Of a stretch of 64,000 nt of DNA, positions 35,199 to 41,815 are shown one piece after another; the stretch's first letter is position 1, and each line of letters begins with the position of its first letter. The translations under genes and the position numbers were made by a program. Below the pieces are notes generated by a model. The model saw only the letters and a list, made by a program, of their open reading frames with translations, did not search any database and was not told the origin of the DNA. The DNA comes from Limnoperna fortunei (taxonomy: Eukaryota; Mollusca; Bivalvia; Mytilida; Modiolidae): positions 68,811,522 through 68,875,521 of the forward strand of contig OX104117.1 in the NCBI GenBank assembly GCA_944474755.1, given 5' to 3'.

Positions 35199-35957
35199 GA
35201 CGTTGAAGATATTTCGTATAACGAGTCCACCTCGACCAGGTGCAATCACTACCTTCTCCCGCAGCGATCAATCCGAGGCTTAATCATAGGCAAGTCGGAC
35301 TGTGGCAAGACGACGCTGCTGAATAACCTCCTCTTGCGCGAAGGGTGGTTAGACTACGATCGACTATACGTCTTCGGGAAATCGCTCCACCAACCCATCT
35401 ACCAGCTGCTGCGGCGGGCGCTGGAAAGGGGATTCTCGAAGGACGATATCCGAGAAATACTCTCCATCAAGGATAGATGTCCCTACCCATTGATCGATGT
35501 GGTGGAAGTACTGAATCCATCGCCTAACCCTGGCGTTATCGAAGCCTTCTTCTTTGAGCATGGAGACGATGTGCCAGACCCCCGCGAACTCGATCCCACC
35601 CGCAAGAATCTCATGATCTTCGACGACTTGATGATGAGCAAGCAGAGTAAGTGTGAAGATTACTACGTGAGAGGTCGTCACAACAACGTGGACTGCTTCT
35701 ACCTCTGCCAAAACTATTTCAAGCTGCCCCGGCAATCGATTCGTGAAAATACCAACTTCATCTGCCTCTTCGAGCAAGATGCTAAGAACCGCGAGCACAT
35801 CCGTCGCGATCACTGCAATGACCTCACCAAGGAGCAGTTTGACGTCCTTTGCGACCGCTGCTGGTCCGAACCTTACGGATTCATGACGATCGACCTCACG
35901 AGTCCCAAGGCGGCTGGAAAATATCGATACAAATTAGAAGAGTTCTATTTAGTCTAA
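35196..35957 (+). CDS. FtsK/HerA-type genome packaging ATPase
   Basis: A 254-residue ATPase that pumps DNA into the capsid. Walker A is GKSDCGKT (residues 32-39), Walker B is LMIFDD (D143, D144), and a polar sensor strand follows (CFYLCQNYFKLP). The length and motif order match A32/Polinton-type packaging ATPases. The start was placed at the ATG after TATATATAAA; an upstream extension of 28 codons in the same frame would overlap the divergent gene and is not needed. The next gene starts 9 bp after its stop. Confidence 0.93.
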   Translation: MDVEDISYNESTSTRCNHYLLPQRSIRGLIIGKSDCGKTTLLNNLLLREGWLDYDRLYVFGKSLHQPIYQLLRRALERGFSKDDIREILSIKDRCPYPLIDVVEVLNPSPNPGVIEAFFFEHGDDVPDPRELDPTRKNLMIFDDLMMSKQSKCEDYYVRGRHNNVDCFYLCQNYFKLPRQSIRENTNFICLFEQDAKNREHIRRDHCNDLTKEQFDVLCDRCWSEPYGFMTIDLTSPKAAGKYRYKLEEFYLV

Positions 35958-35966
35958 GATAAAATC

Positions 35967-36698
35967 ATGAACCACGAATCCTTGATGGATCAGAACGAGC
36001 AGAGGGAGCGCATGATCAAGCTGGAACCTATCTTTTTGCTTAATCATATACTGCTGAAGTACGAATCTTGGGTGGAGCAGATCGAGCTGGAGTTAGGTAG
36101 ACCACCAACCACCGTCGAGCTACAGATCATGCTGAAGAGTCCTTTAGGTGTCCCTGAGTTTAAGTGGGAGTTTGAGGATTACCTCAAGAATACGTGCGAG
36201 TGCCGAACGGAGATCGGAGACCCCAGCGATGTATACCCACTCTGCGACTTCTGCCAGGACCTACCTACGGAACTCAGAGAGAGTCTCTGTCATCCTCATG
36301 AAATGGTGTGGTCGTCGAACACAAAGTCATCTTACTGTATGAAGAGTGGTCATCCTCATGAAATGGTCTGGTCACCGAACACAAAGTCATCTTACTGTAT
36401 GAAGTGTGGAATGGAGTCAACGAGACCTATGTTCGATGAAGCAGATTTTGATACACTGAATGCTCGTCGCCATAACGGGGTGAGAAACCCTGCCAGATCC
36501 CTCCAACCTCCATGTTCAGTCAAAACGACCCGTGGACACCAATGCACATTCCCATGCCGGCCGGGTAGTAATAAATGCAGAAGGCACTTCAATCCTTCAA
36601 GGATCGACCCTTATCAGCTTCCTCCACGCTGGCAGTCGATATTCAAACGCTCTCCAACGCTTAGGGGGGCGTTCCGTCAAACGCTCTCCAACGCTTAG
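35967..36698 (+). CDS. Unknown Cys-rich protein with duplicated segment and C-terminal zinc-like motif
   Basis: The product of 243 residues has no recognised relatives. It has Cys pairs at 77/79 and 93/96, then a 20-residue segment duplicated in tandem (HPHEMVWS.NTKSSYCMK.G, DNA copies 36291-36350 and 36351-36410). A C.........C...C......C..H motif follows (C193, C203, C207, C214, H217), similar to the N-terminus of the polymerase. The end falls in a 33-bp minisatellite, where a tract of six G in unit 1, against five in units 2 and 3, makes this frame stop at 36698. The alternative frame stays open to the TAA inside the next promoter motif (36784-36786). A recent frame lesion is likely. Confidence 0.65.
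   Translation: MNHESLMDQNEQRERMIKLEPIFLLNHILLKYESWVEQIELELGRPPTTVELQIMLKSPLGVPEFKWEFEDYLKNTCECRTEIGDPSDVYPLCDFCQDLPTELRESLCHPHEMVWSSNTKSSYCMKSGHPHEMVWSPNTKSSYCMKCGMESTRPMFDEADFDTLNARRHNGVRNPARSLQPPCSVKTTRGHQCTFPCRPGSNKCRRHFNPSRIDPYQLPPRWQSIFKRSPTLRGAFRQTLSNA
36291..36410. repeat. 60-bp in-frame tandem duplication
   Basis: Two copies of a 60-bp segment starting CATCCTCATGAAATGGT differ at only a few bases, one of which changes the final CMKSG to CMKCG. Confidence 0.9.
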
Positions 36699-36778
36699 GG
36701 GGCGTTCCGTCAAACGCTCTCCAACGCTTAGGGGGCGTCGGACCAAACGCTTGGGGGCGTTCAACAGCGATCAACGCT
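36645..36778. repeat. 33-bp minisatellite with internal hairpins
   Basis: Units start at 36645 (34 bp), 36679 (33 bp), 36712 (33 bp) and 36745 (partial). Each contains AACGC-TTAGGGGG-GCGTT, able to form a short stem. Read in one frame, the unit encodes an arginine-rich repeat. It abuts the next promoter motif. Confidence 0.85.
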
Positions 36779-36789
36779 ATAAATAAATG
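36778..36789 (+). promoter_or_regulatory. Late-type motif TATAAATAAATG (DUF8207 gene)
   Basis: Exact motif ending in the start codon 36787-36789. Its TAA at 36784-36786 closes the alternative frame of the preceding gene. Confidence 0.7.
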
Positions 36790-37626
36790 ACATTCATTAA
36801 GATCACCGACCCCAAGCAACGTGAGGCGCTCGCTAGGGAATTGCAGGATCTCAAGCGAAGCATTCAGACTAGCAATATGCAGCATCGCCTCGACAATATC
36901 GGACTCGACCGCGACCTCGCCAGGATGTTCAAACCCGTGGTGGAAGCTCAAAAGGAAGCGGCCTCGCAGATCACTAAAACGATCGAGGAACTGCCTGCGC
37001 CGATGCCTGCGCTACCTCCCCCAACCGATTTAGCCCATCCATTAGCCATTGAACCACCTCAAGACACCCGCCTAGGCCCCCGGACGACTCAGTATCTGCA
37101 GCTCAGCATGACTCCAGCAGCCGACCATACCTTCGGATTGAGGGTAGAGGACGGTACCATCATGATCGGAAGTCGGCCCGTCACCTTCGATGGAGATGAT
37201 ATCTTCGTCGATGGCGTGCGCCACAAGGGAACCCCCGGTCTTTGGGAGCTCATTGTCAAGAAGCGCCCAGAATCGTTCGATCCCGAAGATTTGATGACCT
37301 ATGGAGATATCCTGCGAACCTCGGGTGCCATGTACCAAGGAAACTCCGTTCTCTCGCGGACCCCCAAGTCGAACCGAAGTTACAAATGGAAGGAGATCGT
37401 TTCTCATCTCTACCGGCAGGACAGATATGGCTCCGGACTCCAAACGGTATTCTTACCGAGAGACCTCGATTCGTTGATAGATCGCCTCGAACTTTGCGCC
37501 GCCGCCTATAAGGCTGGTAATAATGGGGTGCGCAACGAGATGGTGGCCATCCTCGATGCTATGAGGGCGTTCGGTCACATCGACGACTCCTATTACAGAG
37601 AACTCCATCGCAGCCTTCTCCTATAA
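36787..37626 (+). CDS. DUF8207-type Polinton protein
   Basis: The function is unknown. The 279-residue product has a helical, probably coiled N-terminus (about 8-68), a proline-rich linker (69-95) and a domain recognised in many animal Polinton proteins. The domain shows FGLRVEDG.IMIGS (116-129), then FVDG.RHKGTPGLWEL (about 140-154) and PKSNRSYKWKEIV (193-205). The C-terminal part is helical. The gene lies at the start of the virion gene block, so a structural or assembly role is inferred from position only. Its stop TAA overlaps the next motif. Confidence 0.7.
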   Translation: MTFIKITDPKQREALARELQDLKRSIQTSNMQHRLDNIGLDRDLARMFKPVVEAQKEAASQITKTIEELPAPMPALPPPTDLAHPLAIEPPQDTRLGPRTTQYLQLSMTPAADHTFGLRVEDGTIMIGSRPVTFDGDDIFVDGVRHKGTPGLWELIVKKRPESFDPEDLMTYGDILRTSGAMYQGNSVLSRTPKSNRSYKWKEIVSHLYRQDRYGSGLQTVFLPRDLDSLIDRLELCAAAYKAGNNGVRNEMVAILDAMRAFGHIDDSYYRELHRSLLL

Positions 37627-37633
37627 ATAAATA
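37622..37633 (+). promoter_or_regulatory. Late-type motif TATAAATAAATA
   Basis: Overlaps the preceding stop codon (TAA 37624-37626). The start codon follows 4 bp later at 37638. Confidence 0.65.
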
Positions 37634-37637
37634 TACG

Positions 37638-38039
37638 ATGCCATTGTTGATTAAGCATGGATATCGACGAAAATACGTCGTCGGCGGGCGGGGGCTATTC
37701 GATACGGTCGCTAACTTGGCCGGACGCATATTCACCTCCTCAGCCGCGAAGACCTTGGGAAGCAAGGCCATGAGCGCCGCCACCAATGCCGCCCTGAAAG
37801 GGGTCGAAAAGGGGGCCTCCAAAGCTGTGGACTATATGATCGATAAGGCAACCTCCAAACCTCGCAACCTCGTCAAGCCAAGTAACCCCACGATGACTCT
37901 CCATCAGCAAGCTCGGTTGAGCAATCTGATCTCGGGAAATAATTCCACGATGACCTCCCATCAGCAAGCCCGGCTGAACGATCTAATTTCTGGAAGTGGT
38001 ATTGCCACAATTCACGACTTCGTCCACCGCTATAAATAA
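37638..38039 (+). CDS. Small basic virion-type protein with internal duplication
   Basis: The product has 133 residues and no firm family. A basic glycine-containing N-terminus (8-20) is followed by an alanine-rich amphipathic stretch (about 22-70). Two direct copies of TMT.HQQARL..LISG follow (85-100 and 104-119, DNA period 57 bp). The size, charge and position just before the capsid gene suggest a minor core or membrane-active virion protein, but that is inference. The last codons Y-K-stop are the TATAAATAA of the next promoter motif. Confidence 0.65.
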   Translation: MPLLIKHGYRRKYVVGGRGLFDTVANLAGRIFTSSAAKTLGSKAMSAATNAALKGVEKGASKAVDYMIDKATSKPRNLVKPSNPTMTLHQQARLSNLISGNNSTMTSHQQARLNDLISGSGIATIHDFVHRYK

Positions 38040-38042
38040 ATA
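38031..38042 (+). promoter_or_regulatory. Late-type motif TATAAATAAATA (capsid gene)
   Basis: It encodes the last two residues and stop of the preceding gene. The capsid ATG follows 4 bp later at 38047. Confidence 0.65.
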
Positions 38043-38046
38043 TATC

Positions 38047-39333
38047 ATGTCAAACATTCTCGACATCGTCGAACCCCTAGCTTTCGATTAAAGCCTCCAG
38101 GAATATCAAGTCCACGAATACGAACCTCAAGCCGGGGCTCAACTGAATAACGCCGGTGCTGAAATACGCATCAATATTGAGACCCAGGATCTCTTCCTTC
38201 ATCCCGCTGAGAGTTAACTTTTGGTGGAAGGAAGGCTCCAGAAGAATGATGGGACCGCCTATGCCAATGCGGATCTCGTCTCGCTCGCCCACAACGGTAT
38301 CATGTATCTGTTTCGAACCATCACTTACAGGCTCTCCGGTCAACAGATCGAGCACATCAACGACCCTGGCATCGCCACCACCATGCTAGGGATGCTGACC
38401 TATCCCGACGATTTCTCCAAATCTCAAGGTCTCAACCAACTGTGGTTCAAGGATTCCACCGCTATCGCCGCCGCAGAGAACTCCGGTTTTGCAATTCGCC
38501 ACGGGTATACCATCGTCAAACCTACCAACAAGGGGTCGTTCTCCTTCGCCATTCCCCTGAAGCACATCTTCGGCTTTGCGGACGACTACGATAAGATCGT
38601 GTACGGGTTCAAGCATGAACTGTCTCTCGTGCGCGATTCGGATGCCAATGCCGTTCTGAGGGCTGCAGCCGTCAATGACCCGGCAAGAATCATCCTGAGT
38701 AAGATCTCCTGGTTCATTCCCCACGTCACCCCCTCCGATCAGGAGAAACTGCGGTTGTACAAGACCATCCAGAGCAAGGGTAAAATCGATTGCGGTTTCC
38801 GAATGCGACAGTGCGATTCCATAGCCGTCCTCGAAACGTCTCAGTTCAACTGGCGGTTGACAGCCAAGAGCGGTCGAGAGAAACCCAGATACGTCATCGT
38901 GGCCTTTCAAACCGGCAAGAGCAACGACCAGACACAAAATGCTGCCGTGTTCGACCACTGCCGCTTGCGAAACATCTACGTCACTCTCAACGCTGACCGC
39001 TACCCCGCCGTAGACTTTAATGCAGGTTTCACCCAAAATCGGACCGCTAGACTCTATAAGAACGCGGCAGATTTCCGGAAGAATTACTACAACATGGATC
39101 CTCGCCACAGTAACTGCAACATAACACCCAACGACTACATCGACCTGTACCCACTGTTCGTCATCGACATAAGTCATCAGTCCGAGCGGTTGAAAGAGTC
39201 TACGGTCGACATTCAGGTCCGCGCCGAATTCGAGCGTAACGTGCCAGCCAATACTCAAGCGTTCGCCCTCGTAATCTCTGATAGGATTCTTCAGTTCGAG
39301 TCCGACGGCCAGAAGATGAGCGTCGTATTCTAG
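38047..39333 (+). pseudogene. Major capsid protein (double jelly roll), interrupted by two stops
   Basis: The frame from ATG 38047 to TAG 39331-39333 would span 428 codons. It matches Polinton/adintovirus hexon-type capsid proteins, with INIETQDLFLHP and FRTITYRLSGQQIEHI blocks in the first third and a C-terminal region rich in beta strands. Two TAA codons lie in the same frame, at 38089-38091 (codon 15) and 38215-38217 (codon 57), with no frameshift between them. Downstream it is open for over 1.1 kb. TAA ends other genes of this element, so reassignment is unlikely. The stops are best read as inactivating changes in this copy. Confidence 0.88.
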
Positions 39334-39345
39334 TATAAATAAATG
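39334..39345 (+). promoter_or_regulatory. Late-type motif TATAAATAAATG (penton gene)
   Basis: Exact motif directly after the capsid stop TAG, ending in the start codon 39343-39345. Confidence 0.72.
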
Positions 39346-40113
39346 GATCAATCCTTGCTACAGCGAATCGTCGGGAACACTGCCCCTAAGCAGGGGTTTT
39401 CCTTCATTGTGTCTGACAACCAAAGTCGGATTCTCACTCAATTCAGCCCACCCCTGCAACTGAGCGAGGGGAAAAGTTATGAGATGGCTTTGGTCAATCT
39501 GGAGACGTACTACTCTTTTCCCAATATCCATGCGGGTAACAATTCCTTCCGCTACTCCGCGGACGGTGGTGCCAACTGGTTCCCCATCGCACTGAGTACC
39601 GGGTCCTATGGCATTGAAGACATCAACAATGAGATTCAGCGTCAACTGCGTCTCAACGGTCACAAGACCAAGATCATTCTCGACGCCAACCGCGCGACTC
39701 TGAGAGCCACTCTAACCTTCGCCAGAGATTATCAAGTGGACTTCGACGTCGAAAACAGCATCAACACCGTGCTGGGCTTCGGGCGCAAGGTCTACGCTTA
39801 TGACCGAGGCACGAACGGTTACACGGAGGGTGATCTCATCGTCAACATCATCAGCATCAACAGCATTCTGGTGAATAGCGACATCATCCATGGAAGTTAC
39901 GTGAACGGAACCCAGCAGTCCACCATCTACAGTTTCTTCCCCGATGTGGACCCAGGCATGAAGATCCTTCAGACTCCACAAAATCTAGTGTACTTGCCCG
40001 TGACTTTGCGAACCATCAATCGTATGGAGACTCATCTCACCGATCAGAACGGCACCCCCATCGATCTCAGGGGTGAGAATCTCACCATTCGTTTTCATCT
40101 TCGCGAAGTATAA
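39343..40113 (+). CDS. Minor capsid (penton-like, single jelly roll) protein
   Basis: A 256-residue protein matching the Polinton minor capsid family, which forms the five-fold vertices. Recognisable blocks: YEMALVNLETYYSFPNI near residues 46-62, GSYGIEDIN near 87-95, SINTVLGFG around 138-146, and the C-terminal GENLTIRFHL. The pattern is strand-rich with no membrane segment. It lies directly after the major capsid gene, the usual order in Polintons, and is intact. The stop TAA (40111-40113) is part of the next promoter motif. Confidence 0.88.
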   Translation: MDQSLLQRIVGNTAPKQGFSFIVSDNQSRILTQFSPPLQLSEGKSYEMALVNLETYYSFPNIHAGNNSFRYSADGGANWFPIALSTGSYGIEDINNEIQRQLRLNGHKTKIILDANRATLRATLTFARDYQVDFDVENSINTVLGFGRKVYAYDRGTNGYTEGDLIVNIISINSILVNSDIIHGSYVNGTQQSTIYSFFPDVDPGMKILQTPQNLVYLPVTLRTINRMETHLTDQNGTPIDLRGENLTIRFHLREV

Positions 40114-40120
40114 ATAAATG
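40109..40120 (+). promoter_or_regulatory. Late-type motif TATAAATAAATG
   Basis: Exact motif; it contains the penton stop and the next start codon (40118-40120). Confidence 0.72.
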
Positions 40121-40696
40121 AGTTACTCCGAATACAGTTTGAGCTTGACGAAAAGTCAGGCTGATAAGCTCCAGCGGGCTGTGAAGAAAGGCTGCCCGAT
40201 CGCCATTCGTTTGTCCCACGCGAACTTGCAAGGCGACCACAAGATGATGCTCACCACGCAGCAGATCCAAAAGATCTCCAAGCTCCTGCAGAAGGGTACC
40301 GGTGGTATGACTCTGAGGATGAGCACCTCTCAGTTGAAGGCGAACGTGCAGAAGGTGGGGGGTTTCCTACCCATGCTGGCCGGGCTGGCTGCGAGGGCTC
40401 TTCCCATGATCGCGAAGACCGTATTGCCCGCCCTAGGCATTGGAGCTTTGAGTGGGTTAGGTAATGCCGCCGTATCCAAAGCAGTCGGTTCGGGGTTGTA
40501 CTTGAAACGCGGCGGATGCATCTGCACCGTGCAACCCAGCGGGGGTGGACTCTACCTGAAGCCTTCGACCGCACGAATCGTCCAGAGGGATGGACTCTAC
40601 TTGAAGCAGGGTCGGCAGTTCTACGATGGCTCCGGTCTGATCTTAGGACCCGATAGTCCATTTAAGAATATCCCCTTGCTCGGCATGCTGTTATAA
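40118..40696 (+). CDS. Virion-type protein with hydrophobic core and GLYLK repeats
   Basis: The product has 192 residues. The N-terminus is polar and helical, with a strand-like segment. Residues 81-117 form a glycine/alanine-rich hydrophobic stretch (GGFLPMLAGLAARALPMIAK and on). The C-terminal third carries three GLYLK motifs (126, 144 and 159) and ends with SPFKNIPLLG near 180-189. This architecture is seen in Polintons of marine invertebrates. A membrane-active minor virion protein, comparable in role to adenovirus pVI, is possible but unproven. Confidence 0.65.
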   Translation: MSYSEYSLSLTKSQADKLQRAVKKGCPIAIRLSHANLQGDHKMMLTTQQIQKISKLLQKGTGGMTLRMSTSQLKANVQKVGGFLPMLAGLAARALPMIAKTVLPALGIGALSGLGNAAVSKAVGSGLYLKRGGCICTVQPSGGGLYLKPSTARIVQRDGLYLKQGRQFYDGSGLILGPDSPFKNIPLLGMLL

Positions 40697-40703
40697 ATAA
40701 ATG
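40692..40703 (+). promoter_or_regulatory. Late-type motif TATAAATAAATG
   Basis: Exact motif; it contains the stop TAA (40694-40696) and the next start (40701-40703). Confidence 0.72.
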
Positions 40704-41153
40704 GATGAAATCGATGCCGGTCGTGTCGCACGCATGGAAGAAGAACTCACCTCAGAGATCCAGAGGTATGAGCATGCCTTGAGAATCTATAACCGTTTGG
40801 ATAAGGTCATCTCCATTGCACAGGGTGGGTGTTCCGTGGGCAGTCTACTGCTGACTAGTGGTACCATAGGATCTGCCCTGACTGGCGTAGGTATTGTGGC
40901 ATCCATCCCCCTTGGAACCCTAGCCTGCCTATGTGCCACCGGTACCTTAGTATTTTCCTTGATCTCACGCCGAGTCGCCAAGAAGAAAAAGAAGCATCAA
41001 GATACCGTGCGATTAGCCCGATCCTTCAAGTCCCAGCTGGCCGGTGAAGACGGTGCTCCCGTGATCAGTCTGAAGAGCTACTACGATGAAAAGGATCAGT
41101 TGCGTCAACCTTCTACCCTATTTAGTGAAGAACTGGGTGCGCATGCATCGTAG
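40701..41153 (+). CDS. Coiled-coil, two-helix membrane hairpin protein
   Basis: The product has 150 residues. An N-terminal coiled coil (about 5-40) is followed by two hydrophobic helices separated by a short turn (about 44-60 and 62-88, with GVG..ASIPLG at the turn). A lysine-rich stop-transfer segment (91-99) comes next, then a soluble tail. Similar small proteins occur at the end of the virion block in many invertebrate Polintons. Its role is unknown; a membrane or virion component is plausible. It ends convergently with the right terminal gene, across a strong hairpin. Confidence 0.65.
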   Translation: MDEIDAGRVARMEEELTSEIQRYEHALRIYNRLDKVISIAQGGCSVGSLLLTSGTIGSALTGVGIVASIPLGTLACLCATGTLVFSLISRRVAKKKKKHQDTVRLARSFKSQLAGEDGAPVISLKSYYDEKDQLRQPSTLFSEELGAHAS

Positions 41154-41215
41154 GTTGTGTTATTCCATTCGCTCCTATCTCTCTCTCTCCCCATTCATTC
41201 AGATTCCTTTCAGTC

Positions 41216-41247
41216 AAATTTCCCGATCCGTTTGGATCGAGAAATTT
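41216..41247. terminator. Strong hairpin between convergent genes
   Basis: AAATTTCCCGATCC (41216-41229) and GGATCGAGAAATTT (41234-41247) pair over 14 positions with one mismatch and a 4-nt loop. It lies between stop codons facing each other, at 41153 and 41270. It is symmetric, so it could serve both strands. Confidence 0.55.
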
Positions 41248-41269
41248 TACGTTCCTGCCTCTCATTTCA

Positions 41270-41644
41270 TCACCAATCTGCCTCACTCCAAAATTCATCA
41301 TCAAAATGAATGTACTTTGCTTCAAAGGGTGAAAGTTCCTCCCCTCCCCGATTGTAGTCGTTGAGCCAAGGGGGTGCCCAGACTTCGAATATCTTTCCTT
41401 CTTTACTTTCGAGGGTCATGATGTATATTCCGTTTTCATCGATCCGGCATTCTCTGATGAAGCCTTCTTCCCCATCTTCATCCACCTCCTCACTGGAGTA
41501 GGAATCTTCTTCCTCCTCTTCATCCTCCTCCTCACTGGAGTAGGAATCTTCTTCCTCCTTTTCATCCTCCTCCTCACTGGAGTAGGAATCTTCCTCTTCG
41601 CATACGGGTGGGGCAAGACTGCAACCTACTGTTTCAGGATTCAT
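41270..41644 (-). CDS. Terminal gene R: acidic-repeat paralogue of the left terminal gene
   Basis: The product of 124 residues has unknown function. It shares MNPETV with the left terminal gene (the inverted repeat) and a core NGIYIMTLES.EG.IFEVWA (71-90) that lies well outside the repeat. Between them is an acidic region (16-60) with three SYSSEE blocks at 14-residue spacing, a 42-bp tandem repeat in the DNA. The left paralogue has no such region but carries a basic tail, so the pair differs strongly in charge. Acidic stretches are common in transcription activators and histone-binding proteins; that is only a hint. Confidence 0.72.
   Translation of the reverse strand: MNPETVGCSLAPPVCEEEDSYSSEEEDEKEEEDSYSSEEEDEEEEEDSYSSEEVDEDGEEGFIRECRIDENGIYIMTLESKEGKIFEVWAPPWLNDYNRGGEELSPFEAKYIHFDDEFWSEADW
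41460..41590. repeat. 42-bp tandem repeat encoding acidic blocks
   Basis: About three copies of a unit containing TCCTCACTGGAGTAGGAATC. On the minus strand it encodes EEEDSYSSEEEDE-type repeats. Confidence 0.85.
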
Positions 41645-41809
41645 ATTGTATCTACCCTATCGTTCCTTCTTTCTAAGGTGTTATTTCAATTTCTGATTCC
41701 TGTGTCAGGTTTTGTATGAGGGTTTGATCCGTTTGCACAAAACCTTGATTTTTCCGGATTTCAAGCAGACTTTTTCCTTGTGGGGCAGAACTGTCATTTC
41801 CATACTACT
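41628..41809. repeat. Polinton right terminal inverted repeat (182 bp)
   Basis: Reverse complement of 27070-27252 with about five substitutions and one indel. Confidence 0.95.
41653..41664 (-). promoter_or_regulatory. Early-type promoter motif (right repeat), one base changed
   Basis: On the minus strand it reads AACGATAGGGTA, 8 bp before the ATG of the right terminal gene. Confidence 0.55.
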
Positions 41810-41815
41810 CTTGCT
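41810..41815. repeat. Polinton target-site duplication, right copy
   Basis: CTTGCT, identical to 27064-27069. Confidence 0.92.

Larger units (their letters stand above)
27070..41809. mobile_element. Maverick/Polinton (adintovirus-like) element, 14,740 bp
   Basis: Inverted repeats start 5'-AGTAGTATGGAAATGACAG at both ends, and the flanks are a 6-bp duplication. The gene set matches Polintons: protein-primed DNA polymerase B, retroviral-type integrase with chromodomain, FtsK/HerA packaging ATPase, adenain-like protease, double-jelly-roll major capsid and single-jelly-roll minor capsid. Base composition is clearly richer in G+C than the flanks. It sits between two host genes and disrupts neither. 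Lesions in the capsid gene and at 36668-36673 suggest that this copy cannot act alone, although most genes are intact. Confidence 0.96.

Noticed and set aside
38047..39333. TAA reassigned to an amino acid in the capsid gene
   Set aside because: TAA ends most other genes of the element, often within the TATAAATAAATG box, so reassignment would run those proteins into their neighbours.
38386..39351. Long minus-strand frame of 321 codons opposite the capsid gene
   Set aside because: It mirrors the capsid coding frame. High G+C and codon structure of the sense gene explain the absence of stops.
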